Below the pieces are notes generated by a model. That model ran no database searches and was not told the DNA's origin. It saw only the letters and a list, made by a program, of their open reading frames with translations. 64,000 nt of DNA from Spirogloea muscicola. Taxonomy: Eukaryota > Streptophyta > Zygnematophyceae > Spirogloeales > Spirogloeaceae. Positions 21,785-36,583 of the stretch are shown here, in pieces; position 1 is the stretch's first letter; the number at the start of each line of letters is the position of its first letter. Where the stretch lies: NCBI GenBank assembly GCA_009602725.1, contig WELB01000033.1, forward strand, positions 668,495 through 732,494, read 5' to 3'. The position numbers were made by a program, and so were the translations under genes.

Positions 21785-22020
21785 TAGGAGAAGAAAGAAA
21801 GAAGGTGCTCGCCCATTGAGAAAAGGGGCTGGCAAAGCCAACCCAAAAAGAATGGACAATGTTCAAAGCCAAAGAAAGAGGTGCTGAAAAAGGACTACAC
21901 TACAAAGTGCAAGATGGTGCAGAGGGAGATGCAGATGGCTGCTCAGTATCCACGTGTGAGCAACAGCAGATCAGAGTAACTCGGAGCAGGAGAAGCGGCA
22001 CTTAAAGAAAGAGGATAGGG
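21785..22020 (-). mobile_element. LINE 3' end, type 2 (C-terminus SDLLLLTRGY)
   Basis: Minus strand, mirror image of the preceding copy: terminus at about 21800, hairpin GGGGCTGGCAAAGCCAACCC, the GACTACACTACAAAG block, and a stop at about 21943 closing SDLLLLTRGY. 5'-truncated near 22005. Confidence 0.8.
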
Positions 22021-22560
22021 GCTGGAAAAAAGAAGAAAGTGCTCGCCCATTGAGAATAGGGGCTGGAACAACCAGCCCGAAAAAGAATGAACAGAGTACG
22101 AGAAGGGGGCCAGAGGAAGCGGTAAGTTACAGAAACAAAGCTGCTACGAGACACTCAGTAACCCCTGCTAAGCAGCCGCAGATCAGAGATGCTGGGCTGG
22201 AAAAAGCCAGCCCAAAAAAGAACGAACAGGAGGGGGCCCCTAGCAGGGCCTCTTCTCTCGTAGCAGCTTTGTTTCTGTTACTTAGCGCTTCCCCTGGCCC
22301 CCTTCTCGTACTCTATTCATTCTTTTTCGGGCTGGTTGTTCCAGCCCCTATTCTCAATGGGCGAGCACTTTCTTCTTCTCTATGGGCGAGCTCTTCTCTA
22401 GCAGAAGAAAGGGCTCGCCCATTGAGGATAGGGGCTGGACAAGCCAGCCCAAAAAAGAATGAACAAAGAACGAGAAGGGGGCCAGAGGAAGCCAGAGGAA
22501 GCGCTAAGAAACCAAAGCACACAAAGAAAGAAAGCAGCTACAAATTACTCAGTAACCAGC
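22021..22560. mobile_element. Nested type 1 LINE tails, both orientations
   Basis: 22005-22036 is a hairpin arm (GATAGGGGCTGGAAAA) opened by the next tail (-), which starts AGAAGAAAGTGCTCGCCC at 22037 and runs to about 22195 with a SDLRLLSRGY-type end. 22196-22256 is a further fragment. 22257-22380 (+) and 22403-22556 (-) are tail copies facing each other. At least four insertions in 540 bp. Confidence 0.8.
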
Positions 22561-22628
22561 TCAGTAATTACTCAGTAATTACTGAGCTGAGTAATTACTC
22601 AGTAATTACTCAGTAATTACTCAGTACT
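22543..22628. repeat. Short array of an 11-bp ACTCAGTAATT unit with a palindrome
   Basis: ACTCAGTAATT recurs about six times with one internal inverted turn (GTAATTACTGAGCTGAGTAATTAC-like centre). The unit derives from ATCACTCAGTAACC, the stop-codon region of type 1 copies, so it looks like local expansion at a LINE 5' truncation point. Confidence 0.75.
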
Positions 22629-23056
22629 CTTCTCTAGCAGGGCGCGGGGCGGCTGCCCTGCAGCCGTGGCCGCCGTCCAGGCCACTGAGTCTGTCGACCC
22701 GAACCCCCTTGTTCCACCGCCCTGAATCCCTCGAGATCCGGTGTCGGAGCTGACCGGCGTTGACCCGCCCCGGGCCCCGGGCGCACCGGCGCCGGGGTCG
22801 TACCCATGACGTCATCGAGTACCGTTGGCCCTCCCCCCGTGCTGCGCGTGCGGTCGCCGCCGGTCCCAGCGGCGCCCGGCCGGGGCGGTCGCGTGGAACC
22901 GCCGCCGGTCCGTATGGCGGCTCCCCGGGACCGGTTCAGGTCCCGCCGGACCGGGCCCGGCCCCGCCCTCGGGGACGCAGCTGATCCACGCTCCCCACCG
23001 CACCGCCTCCGCACCCGCCTCCGCCATCGCCGCCGCAATTCGCGCCGGGATCACCG

Positions 23057-23088
<32 letters not shown>

Positions 23089-23117
23089 TAGCGGGGAGCG
23101 ACGGCCGCCGCCGCACC
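22629..23117. other. Very GC-rich stretch before the assembly gap
   Basis: Open frames on both strands are low-complexity (Arg/Gly/Pro/Ala) and probably spurious. It may hold the 5' UTR or promoter of receptor kinase A, but I see no specific site. It ends in a GGC run at the gap. Confidence 0.4.
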
Positions 23118-23235
23118 NNNNNNNNNNNNNNNNNNNNNNNNNNNNNNNNNNNNNNNNNNNNNNNNNNNNNNNNNNNNNNNNNNNNNNNNNNNNNNNNNNN
23201 NNNNNNNNNNNNNNNNNNNNNNNNNNNNNNNNNNN
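23118..23235. other. Assembly gap of 118 N
   Basis: Run of N. It removes the signal peptide and start of receptor kinase A. Confidence 0.99.
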
Positions 23236-28091
<4,856 letters not shown>

Positions 28092-29487
28092 TACTCCTTA
28101 AGCCTGACTGAAATAGTTCTCGTATTTAGCCCAAGGTTTGATGATTCTTCAGGAACTGATAGGCAAGCAGGTGCCTAGATTTATTGTCCTGGACATCATA
28201 GCTCACTATTCAGTCCTGGACATTATAGCTCAGTACTCAATTCTTGGATGACGTCGCTACAAGCTGGCAGCCATTTCCGTTGCCTTGATGCGACACACTG
28301 TAGTTGGCCCTGATTGGCATTGAGTCACTTGTTTTTGCGACGTGACTCTTCATGGAGGTTTCTTACTTAGCAGCACGCGTCGCCATTTACCTGGAGAGCG
28401 TGTATAGGGACAGCAACTTGTAGACAGATGCAGTAAGCATTACTGTCGTGCCATACAGTGTTGATTGCTGGGGAATGTCGAAAGGGCAGATTTGTAAAGA
28501 ATTCAGGTAACATGTCCTAGTCCACGTGGTTGGCATTGTCCGCATTATGAAAGAAAGCGAAACAGCGAGAAATAAAAGTATCTGATTAGACAGACATCAG
28601 CACGACAGAAAAATCTGAAAAATTGGAGCTTGTGATGGATGAGTTGCTGATTACCTCAGTAAACGAGTGTGTGAAAAGACAGCAAGCAATCAACAGCAAT
28701 ACATGAACCAGAAATGAAATTGATTAAAGACCACAGAGGGTCTTGTGCACTGCAACCAAGGTAACAGTCCCCCGTGTCTCAGATCGCCCTATTCGGGACT
28801 TAGTGCCAGTAACGAATGGTTCGCCCTGTTTGGGACTTAGTGCCAGTATCTCTACTCGCCCTATTCGGGAGTTTTCTTAGTACTAGCGAAGATGCAAGCA
28901 ATGCAACTTCTGCAGATGAAAAGTCATCAATGCAGACAAACGATCTCTAAGACAATGTTCAGAGCGTCAAGTTGAGCAAAAACAAGCGTGTCTTGCCAAT
29001 GCACCGGTCCACGTACCGGTTGACGGAGTCCTCCTGTAGAAGGCTCGTCAAGCAGCAGATCCAGACCTTCACGCCTACCCGTGCTTTCTTGGCACGGCCA
29101 ACGCGCGCTCGATGCCCGTTGAGCTTTCAGGGTGGCGGCGGCGGCAGCAACAGCGACGGTGATAGGAGCGGGAGAGAATCGGCTCAGGGAAGGAGACTGG
29201 ACCGAGTAGCACTAGTCGGTTCTAGCCCTCCGCTCGCTTTTGCCGGTTAGAAAGAATGGCATTGTTTTTAGAGCAGCCGCTTTGGCTTATATGGCTCCAC
29301 TTTCCACCCTCAATCCCAAGGCCAGTGTAGCCCTGAGACCGCTATTGCTGCTCTGCCCCTCCACCCTTAATCCCCAAGGCCAGTGTAGCTTGGGATTGCT
29401 ATTCCCTCACCCTTTCACCTTTACCGGCCAGGCTACCCGCCGCTAGCCTGGCCGGTACTCGCCTTCGCCCGGCAGGGCGGGTCATCC
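28092..29487. other. Intergenic stretch with two small tandem repeats
   Basis: Includes the 3' UTR of receptor kinase A. 28784-28870 has two full and one partial copy of TCGCCCTATTCGGGACTTAG plus a spacer. 29304-29402 has two copies of a ~57-bp unit with CCAAGGCCAGTGTAGC. A 92-codon frame at 28972-29250 (+) is not recognised. No LINE tail seen until 29488. Confidence 0.6.
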
Positions 29488-30322
29488 CCTTTAGAAGAAA
29501 GTGCTCGCCCATTGAGAATAGAGAAAGTGCTCGCCCATTGAGAATGGGGGCTGGAAAAGCCAGCCCAAAAAAGAATAAACAGAGTACGAGAAGGGGGCCA
29601 GGGGAAGCGCTAAGAAAAACAAGCACACAGAGAGAAGGCGCACAAAGAAACAAAGCAGCTACAAATCACTCAGAAACCTCTGCTAAGCAGCCGCAGGTCG
29701 GAGATGCTAGGCTCGTGGAAGTGGGTCCCCTGGCCAGAGCCAGAGGCAGCAGCGAGGGCTCTGCCGGCACGAAGGTGCAACGCCCGGGCCATAGACCTCT
29801 GCGGCGAGACGGCCAGGCGCATTCGAATACACTTGCGCCAGCGACCCGGCTGCTGAAAGTCTACCGGCTCCCCATGGAAGCGACGGGCGATGGTGTGGCG
29901 GGCGAGCCGGGTGAGCAGCTCGAGCCACCGAGCGCCCAGCGCCCCATGGGTGTCTATTGCCAACGGGTAGAACTCGTCTTCCCGCGGATGGTCTGCGTAC
30001 TTGAGCTCTTTAGCCCGAACGGCGCAGGCGACCGCAAACCCAGCCTTTGTGGCACATTGGGCTGGGTGTGAGCGGTCGTATGCATCGGTGGTCACCACGT
30101 CCAGGAGAAGACGTGGCCCGCCGGCCTGTGGGGTGGCCACCAGGTCTACACGCCGGGCGTGGAGACCGTCGGCCCTTTCTTCTTTCCTGGATCGGCATGA
30201 TGCCGGAGTGCTCCGCTGCCACGGAGAAGCCAGCCTCCAACAGGATGCCATGCATCACATCGCGGAGGCGGTCGTGGGCCGCTATCCGCTCGCCGCCGTG
30301 GGCGCAGCGCAGAACATGAGCG
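29488..30322 (-). mobile_element. LINE 3' part, type 1, with RLE domain
   Basis: Minus strand. Two termini (about 29500 and 29528) show one tail inserted in another. The frame 30251-29670 encodes LHARRVDLVATPQAGGPRLL, DVVTTDAYD, AKELKYADHPREDEFYPLAI, DTHGALGARWLELLTRLAR, SMARALHLRAGRALAAASG and ends SDLRLLSRGF. It is one of the longest uninterrupted RLE-domain readings here (about 190 codons). The knuckle lies upstream of the 5' truncation at 30322, where another tail begins. Confidence 0.85.
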
Positions 30323-30475
30323 GCCTATTGAGATTAGGGGCTGGAAAAGCCAGCCCAAAATAGAATGAACAGAGTACGAGAAGAGAATGAGCTCGCCCAT
30401 AGAAGAGAGGGGCTGGCAGAAGCCAAAAGGGGGCCAGGGGAAGCGCTAAGAAAAACAAGCACACAGAGCGGGCCT
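30323..30475 (-). mobile_element. Two LINE tail stubs, type 1/2
   Basis: A minus-strand type 1 tail (TATTGAGATTAGGGGCTGG, AAAGCCAGCCC) at 30323-30385, split by a second stub (GAGCTCGCCCATAGAAG, GGGGCTGGCAGAAGCC) at 30386-30425, after which the type 1 tail continues (GGGGGCCAGGGGAAGCGC) to about 30468. Confidence 0.75.
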
Positions 30476-31030
30476 TTAGAGCGGGCCTTAGGGCTTTTCG
30501 GCTCGCTTACCTGACCGGGGCCGAGCTGGAGGTGACGTGGTTGCGAATCCTGGTTCACATTAGCTGATAGGTGACGTGCCTTAAATGTCCACGTGTGCAG
30601 CCACCTCACATGCCTTGTCAGACCGACATCAATACGCCACCGACGGGATACATCATGAAATTACCTTCTAAGGGGCATGCAGTATACATGCATGCTCATG
30701 GCCACAAAATTGTAGCCAGTATTGGCGTTCTCCCTGGGCCTGCAAGATGCGTCGTGTAGCCCAACTTGACATAACATGACAGCACTGCATGGCTGCTGCT
30801 ATGACCGTGGGCCAGGCTAAGCAGTCACCTGGCTTTGCTACATCCTGCTGCTGGGCTTGTGCCGGTGGTGCATGTCGTCCAGTGCTACCTCGCGGCTGAA
30901 TGCTGGACACGAGTGCTTCCGGTGTACGACAAAGGGCGTCCTGTGGATGGTAGCCCAGTTGTCCGCCTTCCTAGGTCTTCCAATGGCCTAGCAAATCGTG
31001 GTCTTTAGTGTTGAAGATAGTAATATGGTG
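30476..31030. other. No recognised feature
   Basis: Short open frames only; no tail hairpins and no domain resemblance. Confidence 0.4.
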
Positions 31031-31390
31031 AATCAGCGGGTCGGGTGTTGAATATAGTAGTATGGTGAAACAGCGGGCCGGGCTGGGTGACCATCCCGTC
31101 TCTCATTGGGCCGTGAGAGTCTCCCCTGGACAAGGGAGGCCTCGGGCACCCCATCGGGCTGACTCTGCACATCTGAGGCCACGCGGTGCGCCCGTGCGCC
31201 CTAACCATGGCTGCCACCCATCTAGGGTGAGGGCGGAGCCTGTGCTGTCTGACTGACTGTCTCAGTTCTGAATCTGTCTGCCGCCATGAGCGCATCTGCA
31301 TCTGAGCTGCCGCGTAGAGGGCGTCCGCTGTGCCGCCCCCTCAACGAAGAAGTGGCACTCCCAATGGGGGCAAGGGCTGCGAAACGACGA
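31031..31390 (+). mobile_element. Divergent LINE fragment and type 4 tail stub
   Basis: 31040-31340 (+) matches the inverse of 16890-17150: frame with HLRPRGAPVRPNHGCHPSRV. 31345-31385 is a ~36-bp minus-strand type 4 tail (GAAGTGGCACTCCCAATGG, GGGGCAAGGGCTGCGAAA), cut in the hairpin loop. Confidence 0.55.
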
Positions 31391-32210
31391 GGACAGTCTG
31401 CTGGGCCTGTGGACAAGGGCAAACGACCGATGGAGGACTCCGACTAGAGGAAGGCAGAATCCGAGACTGCTGATGATAGCAGATAGGAGCAGGTACAGGA
31501 GCGGCCAGGGCAGGAATTCCAACATATGGGTTGGCTAATATGTCATGCCGCAAGTTGCTGTGCACTTCACAATGCTTCCAATGTCTACAGCTAGACTGGC
31601 CTCGAGGAGTCAGTCTCCCAAGCGCTGCTGCTTCTAGGTTGAGATATCACAGAAGGACCTTCCTCCATCCTTTGCTGCCCCTTCCGTGACTAGAATGGCT
31701 AAGGAATGCTTACCATATCGAATGAAAAGTATCAAGATGCTGGTAAGAAATAGTTTGGAGATGGCTTGTCAAACTGACGGGACTTACTCTACTTGCGAGA
31801 GCTCAAACAAAATACTGCAGCAAGGTCGCTTCCATGCCAGGAAGCACACTTTCATAGCTTATAGCTCTGATTTTATAACAGCAAGCACTTCACCAGGTGA
31901 CAGCATTATACTCGCACCGCATGACACCCAGCCTTTCAAGCAATGGTGATCCTTAGTGCCTCATTAACCAGAGAAAAGGCACAATCACTAGAGGGCTTGC
32001 AACTTGAGGTCTTCCTTTGACCCGGCTATGACATCTGTTACCATTGCTAGGTGCCAAGTTGGCTCAGCCATTCAGGCTCGGCTCAGCCACTACTTCGCCG
32101 AGTGCTAATCTGGTCAATGGCCTCTCTATCTGTTGACAAAGCTTGAATTGTGACCAAGTATTGCAACGGTTCTTGAGAAGGAGGCTCTGTTGCCACTTTT
32201 GTGTGCTGAG
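31391..32210. other. No recognised feature
   Basis: AT-richer than its surroundings. A plus-strand frame of 87 codons at 31686-31949 is not recognised. Confidence 0.4.
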
Positions 32211-32214
32211 CATC

Positions 32215-32345
32215 GCCCCAATCTATGTTTTGACCCGTGCATACTGAGCGGGTCAATCTGCTGTAGCTTATGTAGGTCTTCAGATGTGCTTGCCTTTGTA
32301 CTTGGTCATTTGGCCTTCGTTTGTTTCAAACACACGAAATATTCT
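32215..32345 (+). mobile_element. LINE tail, type 6
   Basis: TATGTTTTGACCCGTGCATACTGAGCGGG is a late form of the YVLTRGY-stop end, followed by GTCAATCTGCTGTAG, GTGCTTGCCTTTGTACTTGG and AAACACACGAAAT. 5'-truncated. Confidence 0.75.
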
Positions 32346-32994
32346 CACTTGGGAGAGCTAAAGCTCTTCTCCCTTGAGCCTCGCTTTGTTTCGCCAGATT
32401 CTTTTGCACTAAGTTGTTTCCTGATCAGTGTACTGGCTCAGCTTGGCCAACCTTTCACTTCATGTGCACTTCGCGCCTTTTCAAAAGAAGAGGGAGCAAG
32501 CTCTTTAGCGGGGGCGGGCGCCTTCTCCCTTTTGAGGGCGCCCTGTCTGCCTAGCCTTTGGCTCCGTCATGAACACCTGTATGCATCTGGCTGGCAGTTT
32601 ACATCCGATTCTTTAATATCAGCAGTCGCTATTGAGGATTTCTTTGCTGGCTTTCCACGGCCGTTGACAATGCGTGTGTTTTAAGAGATGGGGAGGCCAT
32701 GTGTGGCCAAGTACGAAGGCAAGCACAGTGACAAATGTATGTCACCTGCTTCTAAGCTGACTCGCTCAGTATTCACGAGTCAGCACATAGAGGTCGCTAA
32801 CTGATGCTCGAATACCGGACGGCAATCGACAAGCTCTTGAAGTACCAGCTAAGGTCAACAGTGTTCGGCAATACCTTCCTTCCTGCTTCTCTCTTCTCTC
32901 ACGATCGTCGGGGTGACTCTCTTCTTTGGCATGTGGAGTAAGTGTGTGTCCAGTCGCAAAATAATGTTTTCACAATGTGAGGCAATGGCTGTAA
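32346..32994. other. Unassigned sequence with traces of LINE
   Basis: GAGATGGGGAGGCCATGTGTGGCC and GGCAAGCACAGTG near 32680-32730 look like a minus-strand type 6 tail relative (compare 58450-58500), and CTCAGTATTCACGAGTCAGCAC near 32765 like its decayed protein end. Nothing else recognised. Confidence 0.45.
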
Positions 32995-33345
32995 GAAAAA
33001 AGTGCTCGCCCATAGAAAGAAAGGAAAAGATCGTGTATTAGAAAGAACTGTAGGCCAAATGGCCAGGTACAAAGGCAAGCACATCTAAAAATCTACATAA
33101 CCTACAGCAGATTGACCCGCTCAATAACCACGGGTCAAAACATAAAGGTCACTACTCGATGCATGAATACTAGATGCCAGGAACGGAGCCCTTCTGCCAC
33201 CTACTAGAGCTCGCCCAGCTTTCTGGTGCAAGGCACTAGCCTGAGCACGCTGCAAACAGGCCGAAACTCGACGTCGCAAGAGCGACAGATATGCAGCTGG
33301 CAAGCCCATCTCAGCCGGAAACACATCTGCGCGTCGAGTGTAGCC
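32995..33345 (-). mobile_element. LINE 3' end, type 6, with a type 1/2 stub at its end
   Basis: The minus-strand frame 33366-33121 contains YTRRADVFPAEMGLPAAYL, SALHQKAGRAL and ends SDLYVLTRGY; the tail runs to about 33030 (CGTGTATTAGAAAG). At 33000-33020 a GTGCTCGCCCATAGAAAG stub adjoins. Nearly identical to 8060-8395. Confidence 0.85.
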
Positions 33346-33735
33346 TAGAAAGAAAGGGGCTAGCAAAGCAAAGTCAGCCCAGAAAAGAATGGACGCAATT
33401 TAAAGGCACAAAACGGTGCCGAAAAGAAAGTGCTCGCCTTAAAAAAAGAAAAAGTTAGTGTCTGAAACAAACCAAGGCCAAATGGCCAAGTACGAAGGCA
33501 AGCACATCTAAAGAACTACATAACCTACAGCAGATTGTCCCGCTCAGTAACCACGGGTCAAAACATAAAGGTCGCTTATCGATGCCTGAATACTAGAAAA
33601 AGAGGGGCTAGCAAAGCCAGCCCAGGAAAGAATGGACAAATTTCAAAGGCCACAGAACGGTGCCGAGAGAGGAAAAAGTGCTGAAAGGGCCAAAAGGATC
33701 AAACAAGCAACTGGTCTCGGTGATCCTGCGAATGG
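33346..33735 (-). mobile_element. LINE tails, types 2 and 6, nested
   Basis: 33350-33440 and 33600-33690 are two minus-strand type 2 tail parts (GGGGCTAGCAAAG..AGCCC, AGAATGGAC); 33450-33600 is a type 6 3' end (GGCCAAATGGCC, AACCACGGGTCAAAACATAAAG) inserted between. Confidence 0.7.
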
Positions 33736-33925
33736 ATGCTCGATTTTGGTGGCAGAAGCGGTCCGTTTCTGGCATCTAGTATTCATGCATCGATAAGTGA
33801 CCTTTAAGTTTTGACCCGAGGTTATTGAGCGGGTCAATATGCTCCAGGTTATGTAGATCTTTGGATTTGCTTGCCTTTGTACTTGGCCATTTGGCCTACA
33901 TTTGTTTCTTATACACGAAACTTTC
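33736..33925 (+). mobile_element. LINE 3' end, type 6
   Basis: TTTTGGTGGCAGAAGCGG through TTTTGACCCGAGGTTATTGAG (frame broken in the YVLTRGY region), then GGGTCAATATGCTCCAGG and the tail TTGGCCATTTGGCC, TTATACACGA. Confidence 0.75.
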
Positions 33926-34007
33926 CGATAACCTCTAGTCAGCAGCTTTTTTACATGAATCTCATGTGTTTCGCCGTCCGGCCTTTTCAGACATTTCTTT
34001 CCTTTTC

Positions 34008-34245
34008 AATTTCTTTCCTTTCTTTTGGGCTGGCCTCTCACAGCCGTTGGCTTACATTGGAAGATGATGTTTCTCTCATTCTGGCTGCGAATTTCTCCTA
34101 CTCGAGGCTGCTGACTAGGCTTACTGAGCTCCTGCTCGCTGCAACCATTTGCATTGCTCTGTATTTCAAGCGCCTTCCAGCTTCAGAGAATGAGCTCGCC
34201 CATAGAAGAGAGGGGCTGGCAGAAGCCAGCCAAAAAAGAATGTAC
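34008..34245. mobile_element. LINE tail stubs, type 5 (+) and type 1/2 (-)
   Basis: A plus-strand hairpin GGGCTGGCCTCTCACAGCC at about 34027-34046 with terminus TTGGAAGATGATG; a minus-strand stub at 34186-34245 (GAGCTCGCCCATAGAAG, GGGGCTGGCAGAAGCCAGCC). Confidence 0.7.
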
Positions 34246-34758
34246 AAAAATCAAAGAGCTACAGGAGAATCACTCAGTAACCTCTGCTAAGCAGCCGCAG
34301 GTCGGAGATGCTAGGCTCGTTGAAGTGGGTCCCCTGGCCAGAGCCAGAGGCAGCAGCGAGGGCTCTGCCCTGTTCTGTTCTGTTCTGTTCATTCTTTTTC
34401 GGGCTGGTTTTTCCAGCCCATATTCTCAATGGGCGAGCACTTGCTTGCCGGCACGAAGGTGCAACGCCCGGGCCATAGACCTCTGCAGCGAGACGGCCAG
34501 GCGCATTCGAATACACTTGCGCCAGCGACCCGACTGCAGGAAAGTCGACCGGCTCCCCATGGAAGCGACGGGCGATGGTGTGGCGGGCGAGCCGGGTGAG
34601 CAGCTCGAGCCACCGAGCGCCCAGCGCCCCATGGGTATCAATGGCCAACGGGAAGAACTCGTCTTCCCGCGGATGGTCTGCGTACTTCAGCTCTTTGGCC
34701 CGAGCAGCGCAGGCGACCGCATACCCAGCCTTGGTGGCACATTGAGCTGGGTGTCGCC
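34246..34758 (-). mobile_element. LINE 3' part, type 1, with a tail-only insertion inside
   Basis: The minus-strand reading runs from 34758 to the stop at 34274: YAVACAARAKELKYADHPRE, DEFFPLAIDTHGALGARWLE, LLTRLARHTIARRF, SLAQVY, then is interrupted by a 77-bp insertion (34370-34446), and ends ALAAASGSGQGTH, SDLRLLSRGY. Joined to a plus-strand type 3 copy at 34758. Confidence 0.85.
34370..34446 (+). mobile_element. 77-bp LINE insertion consisting only of the 3' tail
   Basis: Starts CTGTTCTGTTCTGTTCTG, then CATTCTTTTTC, the hairpin GGGCTGGTTTTTCCAGCCC, and the end ATGGGCGAGCACTTGCTT. Flanked by GCC on each side (34367-34369, 34447-34449); sister copies at 29760 and 18040 have a single GCC (CTCTGCCGGCACGAAGG), so the duplication is 3 bp. 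Confidence 0.85.
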
Positions 34759-35164
34759 TGGCGCGGCGTGCAGCGGCCCGCCGCCTCGGGCAGCAGGGCG
34801 AGCAGCCCGGCTTCAACGTAGCCGGGTCCCTCGCTCAGGTTTTCCGCATGCGCTTGGCCGTCTTGATGCAGCGGTCCCTCGCCTTCGCGGTTCACTTGCG
34901 CGCAGGCCGAGCTTTGGCGGCGGCCTCCGGCTTCCGTCAGGGCGACGTCTTTCCGCCAGCTAGCTTCTCGGACCTGCATCTCCTGTCTAGAGGTTACTGA
35001 GCGTTCCCTGGCTGATGTCTTAGTCCTAGTCGTTCGCACTCAGGCTCCCTCAGACTTTGTCCATTCTTTTGGGCTGGCCTTTCCCAGCCACCAGTCAATC
35101 TGGCCGCGCTTCCCCTGGCCCCCTTCGCGTACTTCGTTCATTCTTTCGTTTAAAGAAAGGAAAG
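34759..35164 (+). mobile_element. LINE 3' end, type 3, followed by a type 1 tail part
   Basis: The plus-strand frame reads RRLGQQGEQPGF, SLAQVFRMRLAVLMQRSLAF, AVHLRAGRALAAASGFRQGD and ends SDLHLLSRGY at about 34999, then the type 3 tail to GGCCGCGCTT at about 35112. 35113-35155 continues as the CCCCTGGCCCCCTTCGCG part of a type 1 3' UTR. Confidence 0.85.
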
Positions 35165-35467
35165 AAAGAGGTGCCGAAAAAGAAGAAAGTGCTCGCCCAT
35201 TGAGGATAGGGGCTGGAAAAGCGAGCGCAAAAATGAATGAACCGAGAAGGACTACACTACCAAACACGACAACGCACTAGAAAGTATTTCGTGAGATTGT
35301 CAGTCTCCCTTCAGCGAAGAGAAAGTGCTCGCCCATTGAGAATAGGGGCTGGGAAAGCCAGCCCGAAAAAGAATGAACAGAGTACGAGAAGGGGGCCAGG
35401 GGAAGCGCTAAGAAAAACAAGCACACAGTGAAACAAAGCAGCTACGAATCACTCAGTAACCTCTGCT
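35165..35467 (-). mobile_element. Type 1 LINE tails inserted into a type 2 3' UTR
   Basis: GAGGTGCCGAAAAA (type 2 3' UTR, minus) is interrupted at about 35180 by a ~70-bp minus-strand type 1 tail (AAGTGCTCGCCCATTGAGG, GGGGCTGGAAAAGCG) and resumes GGACTACACTAC at about 35248. A further type 1 tail with 3' UTR lies at 35323-35467. Confidence 0.8.
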
Positions 35468-35745
35468 AAAAAAAGGAAGCGCGGCCAGATTGACTGGTGG
35501 CTGGGAAAGGCCAGCCCAAAAGAATGGACAAAGTCTGAGGGAGCCTGAGTGCGAACGACTAGGACTAAGACATCAGCCAGGGAACGCTCAGTAACCTCTA
35601 GACAGGAGATGCAGGTCCTAGAAGCTAGCTGGCGGAAAGACGTCGCCCTGACGGAAGCCGAAGGCCGCCGCCAAAGCTCGGCCTGCGCGCAAGTGAACCG
35701 CGAAGGCGAGGGACCGCTGCATCAAGACGGCCAAACAGCCGCAGG
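35468..35745 (-). mobile_element. LINE 3' end, type 3
   Basis: Minus-strand mirror of 34860-35112: terminus GAAGCGCGGCCAGATTGAC, hairpin GGCTGGGAAAGGCCAGCCC, and coding AFAVHLRAGRALAAAFGFRQ. The end differs (stop region at about 35590) and the SDLHLL part is altered. It forms a 250-bp inverted pair with the plus-strand copy. Confidence 0.8.
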
Positions 35746-36583
35746 TCGGAGATGCTAGGCTCGAGGTGGTCCATGGCCCACGCTCTGCATCTGAGTGCTG
35801 ACTGTGCTCTCGCTGCGGTCTCCGGCTTTCATCGCGGACAAGTTCACACGACCTCCTGCGAGACGCCATGCAGAGTGTGTTCCTAGAGGCCGGCTACAAG
35901 GCGGCAGTGGAGAACTCGACGATCCTGCCCATCCTGCGGGGCGCTGACGGACAGCTTCACACCCACCGCGCGGACCTCATTGCCATCCCGCCCGGAGGAG
36001 GTCCGCGTATCATCGCTGATGTGGTCACTGCAGACTGCGTTGATTCGGCCAACCCCGCGAAGTCGGCGACGCTTGTCTGGCACGCGGTCGCTTTGGCGGC
36101 TCGGAGTAAGGAGCGCAAGTACTCTGACCATCCTCAAGGCGATGCCTTCGCGGCACTGGCCATTGACGTACACGGGGCCTTCGGCAGTGGCTGGTTGGAC
36201 CTCCTCCAGGCGGCTTGCCCGGGAGGCCATCGAGCGGCGGCAGGGTTCGCCAAGCTTCAATGCTGCCGGCTCCCTCGCGCAGGTCTTTCGGATGAGGCTG
36301 GCGGTCTCGCTACAGCGCTCTTTGGCTCATGCGGTCCATGGCCGTTTTATGGCTGCTGCTTCCGGGTCTCAGCAGAGTGCCGATTTGCCTGCTTCGAGTT
36401 ACTCTGATCTGCTGTTGCTCGCACGTGGATACTGAGCATCCATCTGCATCTCCCTCTGCACCGTCTCGCGCTTTGCAGTGTAGTCCTTTTTCGGCACTTC
36501 ATTCTTTGGCTTTGGACATGGTCCATTCTTTTTGGGTTGGCTTTGCCAGCCCCTCTTCTCTATGGGCGAGCTCTTCTTCTTTC
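35746..36583 (+). mobile_element. LINE 3' part, type 2, with near-intact RLE domain
   Basis: From 35868 the plus-strand frame reads VFLEAGYKAAVENSTILPIL, HRADLIAIPPGGGPRIIADV (core R-x-D-x14-D), RSKERKYSDHP, LAIDVHGAFGSGWLDLL; after one frame change near 36190-36220 it continues SLAQVFRMRLAVSLQRSLAH and ends SDLLLLARGY at 36435. The tail ends GGGCGAGCTCTTCTTC at 36583. The knuckle is lost. This is the best single view of the nuclease core in the window. Confidence 0.85.

Noticed and set aside
22634-23117. Arg/Gly/Pro-rich frames on both strands as protein genes
   Set aside because: GC-rich sequence opens several overlapping frames at once; low complexity and no motif.
28972-29250. 92-codon plus-strand frame as a small gene
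   Set aside because: Basic, low-complexity translation without a known motif; tandem repeats lie on both sides.
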